From an uncultured Lachnospiraceae bacterium (lineage in GTDB: Bacteria; Bacillota; Clostridia; Lachnospirales; Lachnospiraceae): 8,230 nucleotides of DNA. A program made the position numbers and the translations under genes. Where the stretch lies: contig CAJUDX010000096.1 of assembly GCA_910584785.1 (NCBI GenBank), forward strand, positions 1 to 8,230. Reading direction: 5' to 3'. Below the pieces are notes generated by a model. The model was not told the DNA's origin, made no database searches, and saw only the letters and a program-made list of their open reading frames with translations. This document shows, piece by piece, positions 1-6,619 of the stretch (position 1 is its first letter; each line of letters opens with the position of its first letter).

Positions 1-381
1 GGCAAATCAGTAATTTTTTCCCCTTATGCTAAATCTGTGCCAGCATTGAAGCTAGATATATGGAAACAAATGGTGGAAGATTTTAGAAGTAAAGGATATG
101 ATTGTTATACCAATGTTGCCGGGAATGAGGAAGCACTGCCAGGAACAATTTCTATCTCCCCTTCTATTTCTCAGATAAGGTCTGCGGCAGAATGGGCGGG
201 TACATTTATTGGTCTCCGCAGTGGGCTTTGTGATGTGATCCGGGAGGCATCCTGCCGGAAAATTGCCATGTATCCAGATTATCAATACTGTGATACGAAG
301 TGGAAAGCCATCGATATGTATTGGCTAGAAGGATGGAAAAATATTGTGATAAGAGAGGGATTTCAATGGAACATGCTCTGA
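1..381 (+). CDS. C-terminal part of a probable GT-B type glycosyltransferase (5' end outside window)
   Basis: The reading frame is open from the first base and ends at TAG-free run closing in TGA at 379-381, giving 126 residues of an incomplete protein. The visible part begins with a strand-turn segment (GKSVIFSPYAKSV), followed by a Lys/Trp-rich helix, a GYDCYTN strand, the ISPSISQ segment and FIGLRSGLCDVI. This arrangement resembles the nucleotide-sugar-binding C-terminal half of GT-B glycosyltransferases of the GT9/heptosyltransferase-like kind found in surface polysaccharide loci; that is a family-level impression, with no donor or acceptor predictable. The gene overlaps the following HAD phosphatase by 16 bases, so the two are probably co-transcribed and translationally linked. 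The first 740 bases look more AT-rich than the pyr genes, which fits a polysaccharide locus of variable origin. The start codon is not in the window. Confidence 0.6.
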   Translation, partial: GKSVIFSPYAKSVPALKLDIWKQMVEDFRSKGYDCYTNVAGNEEALPGTISISPSISQIRSAAEWAGTFIGLRSGLCDVIREASCRKIAMYPDYQYCDTKWKAIDMYWLEGWKNIVIREGFQWNML

Positions 382-737
382 TTTTATCAACACTCCCCAA
401 AACATGGATTTTCGATTTAGACGGGACTTTGGTAAAGCATAATGGCTATAAAATAGACGGGAAAGATACCTTGTTGAATGGTGTGAAAGAATATTTGGAT
501 GGACTTCCGCAGGAGGATAAGGTGGTTATTTTGACTGCCCGAACGGAGGAGTATCGGGAACAGACCATGCATTTTTTGCTTAGTAGAAATGTGAGATTTG
601 ACCAGGTATTATTTAATATGCCTATGGGGGAAAGGATTTTGGTAAATGACAGAAAACCTTCTGGTTTGGATATGGCAATAGCATTTAATCTGGAAAGAGA
701 CCATTTTGTTCTTCCACCGATAATGAGAGAACAGTGA
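366..737 (+). CDS. small HAD-superfamily phosphatase of the polysaccharide-biosynthesis type
   Basis: A 123-residue cytoplasmic protein with the compact core of the HAD superfamily and no room for a large cap domain. Motif I is FDLDGT with Asp17 as the expected nucleophile and Asp19 as general acid/base; motif II is the Thr57 of VILTART; the third motif is ILVNDRKPSG, giving Lys97 and the metal-binding acidic residue Asp95. The NDRKPSG form is common in small HAD proteins encoded beside glycosyltransferases in capsule or exopolysaccharide clusters, which fits the upstream neighbour; the substrate (sugar phosphate, nucleotide sugar or other) cannot be told. The ATG at 366 was chosen because GAGAGGG at about 353-359 lies at good spacing and the conserved domain starts just after it; an in-frame ATG at 300 would add 22 residues deep inside the upstream gene. 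A terminator follows at 794. Confidence 0.75.
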   Translation: MEHALILSTLPKTWIFDLDGTLVKHNGYKIDGKDTLLNGVKEYLDGLPQEDKVVILTARTEEYREQTMHFLLSRNVRFDQVLFNMPMGERILVNDRKPSGLDMAIAFNLERDHFVLPPIMREQ

Positions 738-793
738 ATATTCTTTTGACCATCAATCAATTTCCCTGTGGTTTAACATTATTTATTCATATT

Positions 794-841
794 GGGGTGC
801 GGCAAAGCTGGTTAAGGCTTGCCGCTACCCCTATTTTCGTT
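794..841 (+). terminator. intrinsic terminator after the HAD gene
   Basis: GGGGTGCGGCAA at 794-805 pairs with TTGCCGCTACCCC at 819-831, leaving one bulged T; two further G-C pairs can form at the loop. On the plus strand it is followed by TATTTTCGTTT, an imperfect U tract. It lies between the convergent HAD and oligopeptide-binding genes. Read on the minus strand the 3' flank (CAATATGAATAAATAATG) is poor in U, so it is assigned mainly to the plus strand, though the stem could stop or stabilise both transcripts. Confidence 0.75.
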
Positions 842-852
842 TAGGGAGAAAT

Positions 853-2547
853 TTATTCCCTCCAGCACCGGCTCCACACCCGGTTCACCCCAGTACCGTG
901 AAACTGCGCTCCCTTTACATTACTTCTTAATAAAATACCATAAGCTTTTTCGCACACCGGGAAGATAGCGGCTTCGCCGATTAAAATCGCTTCACTGTTC
1001 AGCAATGTCTGCCAGCGCTGTTCAGGAAAAGAAAGAAGTTCGCCGGTGGCGGCAGCCATCAGCTGATCGTATTCTTTATTGGACCATTTTCCATAATTAA
1101 AGGAGGAATGGCTTGTCCACATCGCCAGGAAGGCCAGGGGATCGGTGTAATCGGCGCCCCACCGGGCAAGTCCCAGTTCATAATCACCATTTCCCATCCG
1201 CTCCAGACGGGCTTTTTTGGGGACGGCTTCTAAGTGAATGGTAACTTCGGGAAGTGTTTGCTGGATTTCTTCCTGCAGAAACTGCCCCAGGTTTTTTGCT
1301 GTGTCACCGTCCTCAATAAGCAGGGTAAAGGTAAAGGAATCTGTTCCCAGTTCGGATTTGGCCTGCTCCATCCATTGTCGGGCCTGTTCTTTAGGCGGCT
1401 GCTTAGCGTTGTTTTCTGCGCTACTTTCCTGTAATTCTTTTGCATCTTCCCGAAAGTCTCTTCCATCCGGTCCATAGGCGAAGTCCCAGGGAACAGCGCC
1501 GTAAGCCGGGCGGGAGCCGTCTTTCATCACCTGCCGGGCAGCCAGTTCTTTGTCAAAGGCCAGGGTCAGAGCGTTTCGCAGGGCAGTGTTGCTGAGATGA
1601 TGGTTTTGTGTATTCGGCGAAAGATACCACAGGGAGCTTAGAGGAATAGACTGGTATTCCGGGGAGTCCCGGTAAATTTCTGCCTGTTCCCCGGAAAGGA
1701 GGGCCATGTCGAGCTGTCCTGTCTGATAGGCCATAACTGCCTGCTGGGAATCTTTAATGACTTGATAATGAATCTCTTCGAGTGAAACTTCATTTGCCTG
1801 ATGATAGCGCGGATTTTTTACCAGGAAAATTTCCAGACCAGAGGGCTGATATTCCTCAACCAGGAAAGGCCCGTTGGAAAGAAGGGACTGCGGTGAGGTT
1901 CCGTACTGGTCGCCCCATTGCTCATAAAATTCCTGATTTAAAGGATAGAAGGTGGGCAGGGTCAGCAGAGAATGGAAGTAGGGACAGGGTTTCTCTAACT
2001 CAACCTCCAGTGTCTGTGCGTCCAGTGCCCGCACCCCCAGTTTGTCGCTGTCCATTTCCCGATTTAGAATGGCCTGGGCATTTCGGATTCCTGCGGTTGC
2101 AAATAAAAAGGCATTTTCATTTCCATTTTCGGGGTTAATTCCCCGTTTCCAGGCATAGACAAAATCATCGGCCTGCACTGGTGTTCCGTCGGACCATACG
2201 GCCTCCTTTAGGGTAAAGCGATAAAGCGTTTCATTTTCCAGGATATCCTCCTGAAGGACAATGGCTGGTTCAGGGAAATCCTCACTGCCCATGCGGTAAA
2301 GGCCTTCCAGAGTAGCTGCGATAATCTCAAATGAAGCACTATCGACGGCGGCCTGCGGGTCCATGGTGGAAACCTCTGCGTCCAATGGAAGATTTAACGT
2401 AGAGAGTGTTTCCGCTGCGCTTACTGCTGGGCTGTTTTTCAGGCTTTGTCCGGTCGGATTTTGCCGTTGGGCCTGCTGAAATCGGTTGAGGGCAAGGGCA
2501 GCCAGGCATAATAAAAAAAGAATAAAGGTGGTTCGTTTTTTATTCAT
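853..2547 (-). CDS. oligopeptide ABC transporter substrate-binding protein (SBP family 5, OppA/DppA-like)
   Basis: This 564-residue protein belongs to the extracellular solute-binding family 5 that feeds peptides (sometimes nickel or sugars) to ABC permeases. Family hallmarks are EVSTMDPQ at residues 58-65, the LEGLYR segment near 80-85, and WSDGTPVQADDFVYAWKR at about 118-135, the usual family signature; NGPFLVEEY and the Trp/Tyr-rich TDPLAFLAMW segment follow later. Length is normal for the family. The N-terminus is MNKKR followed by a hydrophobic stretch to residue 20, so it is exported or anchored. Oddly, the only Cys there (Cys14) is preceded by F-L-L, not a canonical L-[AS]-[GA]-C lipobox, unlike most Gram-positive OppA lipoproteins. 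No opp permease or ATPase genes are adjacent, making it an orphan receptor. Start at ATG 2545-2547 is supported by AAGGA about ten bases upstream and a strong promoter at 2592-2620. The ligand is not predictable. Confidence 0.88.
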   Translation of the reverse strand: MNKKRTTFILFLLCLAALALNRFQQAQRQNPTGQSLKNSPAVSAAETLSTLNLPLDAEVSTMDPQAAVDSASFEIIAATLEGLYRMGSEDFPEPAIVLQEDILENETLYRFTLKEAVWSDGTPVQADDFVYAWKRGINPENGNENAFLFATAGIRNAQAILNREMDSDKLGVRALDAQTLEVELEKPCPYFHSLLTLPTFYPLNQEFYEQWGDQYGTSPQSLLSNGPFLVEEYQPSGLEIFLVKNPRYHQANEVSLEEIHYQVIKDSQQAVMAYQTGQLDMALLSGEQAEIYRDSPEYQSIPLSSLWYLSPNTQNHHLSNTALRNALTLAFDKELAARQVMKDGSRPAYGAVPWDFAYGPDGRDFREDAKELQESSAENNAKQPPKEQARQWMEQAKSELGTDSFTFTLLIEDGDTAKNLGQFLQEEIQQTLPEVTIHLEAVPKKARLERMGNGDYELGLARWGADYTDPLAFLAMWTSHSSFNYGKWSNKEYDQLMAAATGELLSFPEQRWQTLLNSEAILIGEAAIFPVCEKAYGILLRSNVKGAQFHGTGVNRVWSRCWRE

Positions 2548-2591
2548 TTAGGTAATGTCCTTTCTTAAAGCTTTATCTGTGATTTCTTTTC

Positions 2592-2620
2592 ATTGTACGC
2601 AGTTCTGGTGAAAATGTCAA
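2592..2620 (-). promoter_or_regulatory. sigma-A type promoter of the peptide-binding protein gene
   Basis: On the minus strand TTGACA (2620-2615) and TACAAT (2597-2592) are separated by exactly 17 bases, with an AT-rich stretch upstream of the -35 box. Transcription would start near 2585, leaving a leader of about 37 bases before the ATG. It diverges from the pyr promoter, with only 33 bases between the two -35 boxes. Confidence 0.8.
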
Positions 2621-2653
2621 AATATTTTATTGGGGAAGGGATTGGAAGATTAC

Positions 2654-2682
2654 TTGACAATTTGTGATAAAATGCAGATAAA
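2654..2682 (+). promoter_or_regulatory. probable sigma-A type promoter of the pyr genes
   Basis: A perfect TTGACA at 2654-2659 is followed after 17 bases by GATAAA at 2677-2682, a 4/6 match to the -10 consensus. The predicted start near 2689 gives an untranslated leader of about 129 bases before pyrF. No intrinsic terminator (GC stem plus U run) is seen in the leader, so attenuation of the Bacillus pyr kind is not evident. Confidence 0.6.
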
Positions 2683-2731
2683 ACTTGCAGAGAGATTGAA
2701 AAACGAATAGCATTTACAGGAGAAAAAGATT

Positions 2732-2821
2732 ATGCTATGCTATAGATTGAATATAAGGAACGATTACCTGAAAATAGGTATGAAAATTGTGCACAAGATA
2801 CAAAATGGAGGAAGAACATGA
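2732..2821 (+). CDS. possible 29-codon leader ORF overlapping the pyrF start
   Basis: Within the pyrF leader, AGGAG at 2718-2722 lies nine bases before ATG at 2732; the frame stays open for 29 codons (beginning MLCYRLNIRN and ending QNGGRT) and stops at TGA 2819-2821, overlapping the pyrF ATG as ATGA. Its last codons contain the pyrF ribosome binding site, so translation of it would place ribosomes on the pyrF start. The start codon lies in one arm of a weak inverted repeat, ATAGCAT at 2707-2713 and ATGCTAT at 2732-2738, with the ribosome binding site in the loop. The product is basic, has no recognised domain, and may serve only as a leader peptide. An open run of this length can arise by chance in AT-rich DNA, so this is tentative and needs conservation or ribosome profiling support. 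Confidence 0.35.
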   Translation: MLCYRLNIRNDYLKIGMKIVHKIQNGGRT

Positions 2822-3735
2822 TTAAACAGTTAATGGAAAAGATTGCAAAAACGAAAGCACCGATTTGTGTGGGCCTGGACCCGATGCTTTCTTACATCCC
2901 TGAGCAGATAACAAAAAAAGCATTTGAGGAGTACGGGGAAACGCTTGCAGGGGCAGCGGAAGCGGTGTGGCAGTTTAATAAGGAAATTATTGACTGCACC
3001 TGCGATTTAATTCCCTCGGTAAAGCCGCAGATTGCCATGTATGAGCAGTTTGGGCTTGAGGGATTAGGCGTGTATAAGAGAACTGTGGAATATTGCCAGG
3101 AAAAGGGCCTGGTGGTGATTGGCGATGCCAAGCGGGGTGATATCGGTTCGACTTCTGCGGCGTATGCAGCGGGGCATATTGGACAGGTAAAGGTAGGGAG
3201 CAAGGTTTATTCGGGCTTTCACACCGATTTCCTGACGGTAAACCCCTATCTGGGCACCGATGGGGTAAAGCCCTTTGTGGATGTGTGCAGGGAGCAGGAT
3301 AAGGGCTTATTTGTCCTGGTTAAGACGTCGAATCCTTCCAGCGGCGAGTTCCAGGATAAGCTGATTGACGGACGTCCGCTCTATGAATTGGTGGCAGAAA
3401 AGGTTGTGGAGTGGGGCGCGGACTGTATGGACGGCGATTACAGCAATGTCGGGGCGGTTGTGGGTGCAACTTACCCGGAGATGAGTAAAAAATTGCGGGA
3501 ACTGATGCCGAAAACCTTCTTCTTAGTGCCGGGCTATGGCGCGCAGGGCGGGACGGCAGAGGATTTGAAGCATTGCTTTAATGCAGACGGTTTTGGTGCA
3601 GTGGTGAACTCTTCAAGGGGAATTATTGCCGCCTATAAGAAGGACGCCTATGCAGCATTTGGGGCAGAGCATTTTGGAGAGGCTTCCCGCCAGGCGGTGC
3701 TGGATATGATTGCAGATATCAGGCGTGTTTTGTAA
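2818..3735 (+). CDS. pyrF: orotidine 5'-phosphate decarboxylase (group 2 type)
   Basis: Cytoplasmic enzyme of the last step of de novo UMP synthesis, orotidine 5'-monophosphate to UMP plus CO2. The 305-residue TIM-barrel protein matches the longer group 2 (about 270-310 residues) rather than the about 240-residue E. coli/Bacillus form. ICVGLDPM at residues 16-23 is the first strand with the phosphate/ribose-contacting Asp21; IGDAKRGDIGSTS at 101-113 carries the catalytic Asp103-x-Lys105-x-x-Asp108 triad; LVKTSNPSS, VVGATYPEM and FLVPGYGAQGG follow in family order, and NSSRGI near the end supplies the phosphate-binding Arg. ATG 2818 has GGAGG at 2807-2811, six bases upstream. pyrK begins 15 bases after the stop, so this is the first main gene of a pyrF-pyrK-pyrD operon. 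All active-site residues are present. Confidence 0.96.
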   Translation: MIKQLMEKIAKTKAPICVGLDPMLSYIPEQITKKAFEEYGETLAGAAEAVWQFNKEIIDCTCDLIPSVKPQIAMYEQFGLEGLGVYKRTVEYCQEKGLVVIGDAKRGDIGSTSAAYAAGHIGQVKVGSKVYSGFHTDFLTVNPYLGTDGVKPFVDVCREQDKGLFVLVKTSNPSSGEFQDKLIDGRPLYELVAEKVVEWGADCMDGDYSNVGAVVGATYPEMSKKLRELMPKTFFLVPGYGAQGGTAEDLKHCFNADGFGAVVNSSRGIIAAYKKDAYAAFGAEHFGEASRQAVLDMIADIRRVL

Positions 3736-3750
3736 GGTAAAGGAGGCAAT

Positions 3751-4536
3751 ATGGCAAAAGAAAAAATGACCACAGAGGTTCTTTGCCAGGAGAAATTGGC
3801 GGAGGGGATTTACAGTTTGTGGCTGAATGCAGGAAAGATGGCAGCAGAGGCGGTTCCCGGGCAGTTTATTTCCATTTATTCCTCGGACGCGTCCAGGCTT
3901 CTTCCGCGTCCCATCAGTTTGTGTGAGATTGATTCGGAGGGGGGAAGGCTTCGTGTAGTTTATCGGGTTGCCGGGGCCGGGACAGAGGAATTTTCACAGT
4001 TAAAGCAGGGGGATTTCGTCGATATATTGGGTCCTCTGGGCAATGGTTTTCCGCTAAAAGAGGCAGAAGGAAAGCGGGTGCTGTTAATCGGCGGAGGAAT
4101 AGGGATTCCCCCGATGCTGGAGACGGCAAAGGCGCTCAGGGGGAAGGCTGAACTTACCTCAGTTTTGGGCTACCGGGACAGTCAGTTGTTTTTACAGACG
4201 GCATTTGCAGCCTGCGGGGCAGCAGAGGTTGCCACGGAAGACGGAAGTGCGGGGACGAAGGGAAATGTGCTGGATGCTGTTCGGGAAAAAGGATTGACAG
4301 GTGATCTTATCTTTGCCTGCGGACCAAAGCCTATGCTGCGTGCATTAAAGGCCTATGCCGCTGAGACAGACATAAAATGCTATCTCTCCCTGGAAGAGAG
4401 GATGGCGTGCGGAATCGGGGCCTGTCTGGCCTGCGTGTGCCAGTCTAAGGATGTGGATGAACATTCGCATGTCCATAATAAGCGGATTTGCAAAGAAGGT
4501 CCGGTATTTTGCGCAGAGGAGGTGGAGCTGTTATGA
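3751..4536 (+). CDS. pyrK: dihydroorotate dehydrogenase B, electron-transfer subunit
   Basis: This 261-residue cytoplasmic flavin/iron-sulfur subunit passes electrons from PyrD's FMN to NAD+ in the class 1B dihydroorotate dehydrogenase heterotetramer. It has the ferredoxin-reductase fold: an N-terminal FAD barrel with LLPRPISLCEI at 50-60 (the R-P-x-S flavin motif), a Rossmann-like NAD domain with VLLIGGGIGIPPML at 110-123 and FACGPKPML at 188-196, and a C-terminal [2Fe-2S] cluster. The likely ligands are Cys220, Cys225, Cys228 and Cys247; Cys230 is an extra cysteine. The spacing C-x4-C-x2-C-x18-C has a somewhat long last gap for the family. AGGAGG at 3741-3746 is only four bases from the ATG, a short spacing. 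The stop overlaps the pyrD start by four bases (ATGA at 4533-4536), consistent with translational coupling and equal subunit supply. Confidence 0.96.
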   Translation: MAKEKMTTEVLCQEKLAEGIYSLWLNAGKMAAEAVPGQFISIYSSDASRLLPRPISLCEIDSEGGRLRVVYRVAGAGTEEFSQLKQGDFVDILGPLGNGFPLKEAEGKRVLLIGGGIGIPPMLETAKALRGKAELTSVLGYRDSQLFLQTAFAACGAAEVATEDGSAGTKGNVLDAVREKGLTGDLIFACGPKPMLRALKAYAAETDIKCYLSLEERMACGIGACLACVCQSKDVDEHSHVHNKRICKEGPVFCAEEVELL

Positions 4537-5435
4537 AGATGAAGGTAAACCTGGCGGGCGTGGAACTGAAAAATCCAGTGATGGAGGCTTCAGGAACCTT
4601 TGGCTCCGGCGCAGAATATGGGGAATTTGTGGACTTAAATCGCCTCGGCGCGGTAGTGACCAAGGGCGTGGCAAATGTGCCGTGGCCTGGTAATCCCACA
4701 CCAAGAATAGCCGAAACCAGCAGTGGGATGTTAAATGCGATTGGATTGCAAAATCCGGGAATTGATGTTTTTGCTGCGCGGGATATTCCTTTTTTAAAGA
4801 AGTACGATACGAAGATTATTGTCAATGTGTGCGGAAAGACCACAGAAGATTATCTTGAAGTGGTGGAGCGGCTGGGCGATGAGCCGGTGGATATGCTGGA
4901 AATCAATATTTCCTGTCCTAATGTCAAGGAGGGAGGCATTGCCTTTGGACAGGACCCTAAGGCGGTGGAGGCGATAACGAAGGCGTGCAAGGCACATGCA
5001 AAGCAGCCGGTGATTATGAAGCTTAGTCCTAATGTGACGGATATTGTGGTGATGGCGAAGGCAGCAGAGGCCGGAGGTGCAGATGTGATTTCCCTGATTA
5101 ATACATTGACGGGAATGAAAATCGATGTCAACCGGCGCTGCTTTGCCCTGGCAAATAAAACCGGGGGGCTTTCTGGGCCTGCCATCCATCCGGTAGCTGT
5201 GCGGATGGTGTATCAGGTGGCAAATGCTGTTAAGGTGCCGGTGATTGGCATGGGCGGAATAAAGAACTGGGAGGATGCCATGGAATTTATCCTGGCTGGA
5301 GCAAGTGCAGTAGCCGTGGGAACGGCAAATTTCCATAATCCTTATGCGACCACAGAGATTATCGATGGAATTGCCGGGTATATGGAGAGAAATGGGGTGG
5401 AAGATATCCGGGAGCTGATTGGGGCGGTGAAGTAG
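4533..5435 (+). CDS. pyrD: dihydroorotate dehydrogenase B (NAD+), catalytic subunit
   Basis: FMN-containing TIM-barrel enzyme oxidising dihydroorotate to orotate, the fourth step of pyrimidine synthesis; 300 residues, the usual length. MEASGTFG at 17-24, VTKGV with Lys44, NAIGLQNPG at 68-76 and EINISCPN at 123-130 give the orotate and FMN contacts. Cys128 takes the catalytic-base position, which marks class 1 enzymes (class 2 has Ser); together with the adjoining pyrK this makes it class 1B. IGMGGI near residue 235 and AVGTANF near 265 bind the FMN phosphate. The start at ATG 4533 was preferred over the in-frame ATG at 4488, because the latter lies deep in pyrK and the former has GGAGG at 4518-4522 and matches the family N-terminus. 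pyrE, often next in clostridial operons, is absent here; after 175 bases a convergent gene ends. Confidence 0.96.
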   Translation: MKMKVNLAGVELKNPVMEASGTFGSGAEYGEFVDLNRLGAVVTKGVANVPWPGNPTPRIAETSSGMLNAIGLQNPGIDVFAARDIPFLKKYDTKIIVNVCGKTTEDYLEVVERLGDEPVDMLEINISCPNVKEGGIAFGQDPKAVEAITKACKAHAKQPVIMKLSPNVTDIVVMAKAAEAGGADVISLINTLTGMKIDVNRRCFALANKTGGLSGPAIHPVAVRMVYQVANAVKVPVIGMGGIKNWEDAMEFILAGASAVAVGTANFHNPYATTEIIDGIAGYMERNGVEDIRELIGAVK

Positions 5436-5490
5436 AAGAAATTCTGGATGTCGATGCCAGGCAATGATTTATTGTCGATGAAAAAGGATT

Positions 5491-5596
5491 AAGGAGCGGT
5501 TGCAAAATAACGGCTAAGTGTATGATATAGGACAGAAACCACAAACGTTTCCTCCGTATCTTGTGCATAAACCGCATTTTGCAGCAGCTCCTTTTT
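5491..5596. repeat. long imperfect palindrome between convergent genes; possible bidirectional terminator, MITE-like repeat or structured RNA
   Basis: The outer arms AAGGAGC (5491-5497) and GCTCCTT (5587-5593) pair perfectly. Inward, GTTGC (5499-5503) pairs with GCAGC (5581-5585, one G-U), AAAAT (5504-5508) with ATTTT (5576-5580), CGG (5511-5513) with CCG (5572-5574), GATA (5524-5527) with TATC (5557-5560), GGA (5530-5532) with TCC (5553-5555), and GAAAC (5535-5539) with GTTTC (5547-5551), leaving a seven-base loop. Small internal loops separate the blocks. TTTTT (5592-5596) follows on the plus strand and TTAATCCTTTTT follows on the minus strand, so it could terminate both pyrD and the CDF gene. 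It is much longer than an ordinary terminator, and the block structure recalls a small palindromic mobile repeat or a folded RNA. Copy number elsewhere is unknown. Confidence 0.7.
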
Positions 5597-5609
5597 CTCT
5601 TTATTTGTA

Positions 5610-6536
5610 TCAGGACTGGTTTAGCGGGGAATCCAATTCATTTGCCGGATTAACATGGATCATAATGTGCTTGATTTCAGGAAAGTGGTTCTCTACGCTG
5701 GCGTGGACGTGCTCGGCAATATCATGTGCATCTTTTAAGGATTGACTGCCATTGACCTCAATTTCCAAATCAATATAAATTTTATTGCCAAACATTCTTG
5801 AACGAAGCATATCCACACAGATTACACCTTCCTGGGCGGAGATATATTCGGTCAGCTTTTGTTCGTAGTCATCCCCGCAGGAGGTATCCAGCATCTTTGC
5901 CAGAGCGTCCTTGAGCACGTCATAGGAGACTTTAAGGATAAACAGGCAGATAATTACACTTGCCACGGAATCCAGCACAGGGAAGCCCATCATGGCGCCG
6001 CCGATGCCGATTAAGGAGCCGATGGAGGAAAGGGCGTCCGAGCGGTGATGCCAAGCGTCAGCCATAAAAGCAGCGGAGTTAATAAGCTTTGCATAGTAAC
6101 GGGTGTACCAGTACATGGCTTCTTTTCCGATAATTGAAAGGATGGCGGCAATCAGGGCAATGGCACCGGGGATGGGAAGCATCTCATATTTGCCTGAGAT
6201 AATGTTTTGCACACCGACTTTTCCGACACCAAGTCCAGTGGCAAGGAGGATAAGCCCCAAAATTAAGGCAGCGACGCATTCCATGCGTTCGTGACCGTAG
6301 GGATGGTCGGTATCCGCTGCTTTTTTGGAAACTTTAACGCCTATCCATGCAACCAGGGTGGTAAATACATCAGAAAGCGAGTGGATGGCGTCAGAAATCA
6401 TTGCCCCGGAATGACCGAAGATACCGGCAAAAAGTTTAAAACCGGATAAAATTGCATTCCCCAGAAGGCTGACAAGGGACAGTTTTCGTATCACGGCTTC
6501 TTCATTTATCATTAAGTTTTGATTTTTATTATTCAT
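5610..6536 (-). CDS. cation diffusion facilitator family transporter, probable Co2+/Ni2+ exporter (CzcD-like)
   Basis: A 308-residue inner-membrane antiporter of the CDF family. Hydrophobic helices lie at about 20-41, 45-68, 87-107, 122-140, 155-180 and 183-200, followed by a cytoplasmic domain from about 210 to 300. Transport-site residues are visible as HxxxD in helix 2 (His52, Asp56, within SDAIHSLSDV) and HxxxD in helix 5 (His163, Asp167, within ADAWHHRSDALSS); DHPYGHERME at 77-86 is the conserved family loop. The C-terminal domain ends with IKHIMIHVNP, the usual metal-binding strand. HxxxD at both sites is the form seen in zinc and related exporters; cobalt/nickel is inferred from the NiCo riboswitch in the leader. 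AGGAGG at 6549-6544 is seven bases before the ATG. The gene is transcribed alone and ends convergent to pyrD. Family is certain; ion choice rests on context. Confidence 0.93.
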   Translation of the reverse strand: MNNKNQNLMINEEAVIRKLSLVSLLGNAILSGFKLFAGIFGHSGAMISDAIHSLSDVFTTLVAWIGVKVSKKAADTDHPYGHERMECVAALILGLILLATGLGVGKVGVQNIISGKYEMLPIPGAIALIAAILSIIGKEAMYWYTRYYAKLINSAAFMADAWHHRSDALSSIGSLIGIGGAMMGFPVLDSVASVIICLFILKVSYDVLKDALAKMLDTSCGDDYEQKLTEYISAQEGVICVDMLRSRMFGNKIYIDLEIEVNGSQSLKDAHDIAEHVHASVENHFPEIKHIMIHVNPANELDSPLNQS

Positions 6537-6575
6537 GAAAAATCCTCCTGCTTAAATTTGTGTCTTTACATGTAT

Positions 6576-6619
6576 AAAAAAACATCTGCGGAACATGAAA
6601 ACAACTGTCCCACAGATGT
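6576..6619 (-). terminator. riboswitch-controlled intrinsic terminator of the CDF leader
   Basis: On the minus strand ACATCTGTGGGAC (6619-6607) can pair along its whole 13 bases with GTTCCGCAGATGT (6594-6582, two G-U pairs), followed directly by a run of seven T ending at 6576. The 5' arm is the 3' part of the NiCo aptamer (helix P4 and the closing P1 strand), so aptamer folding and terminator folding exclude each other. Metal binding should therefore block termination and turn the gene on. Confidence 0.9.

Noticed and set aside
1782..2138. 118-residue plus-strand open frame inside the peptide-binding gene
   Set aside because: It is antisense to a well conserved SBP family 5 region and has no start signals.
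2668..2673. TAAAAT as the -10 box of the pyr promoter
   Set aside because: It is only eight bases from TTGACA, too close for sigma-A; GATAAA at 2677-2682 fits the 17-base spacing.
2684..2698. PyrR-binding-like sequence (CAGAGAGATT) near the start of the pyr leader
   Set aside because: It sits at the predicted transcription start, matches the PyrR loop consensus only in part, and no antiterminator or terminator stem follows.
4794..5336. 180-residue open frame on the minus strand
   Set aside because: It is a codon-bias shadow of pyrD; composition is unlike a protein and pyrD motifs are intact on the other strand.
5518..5745. 75-residue plus-strand open frame after pyrD
   Set aside because: It runs through the long palindrome and into the antisense of the CDF gene, with no ribosome binding site.
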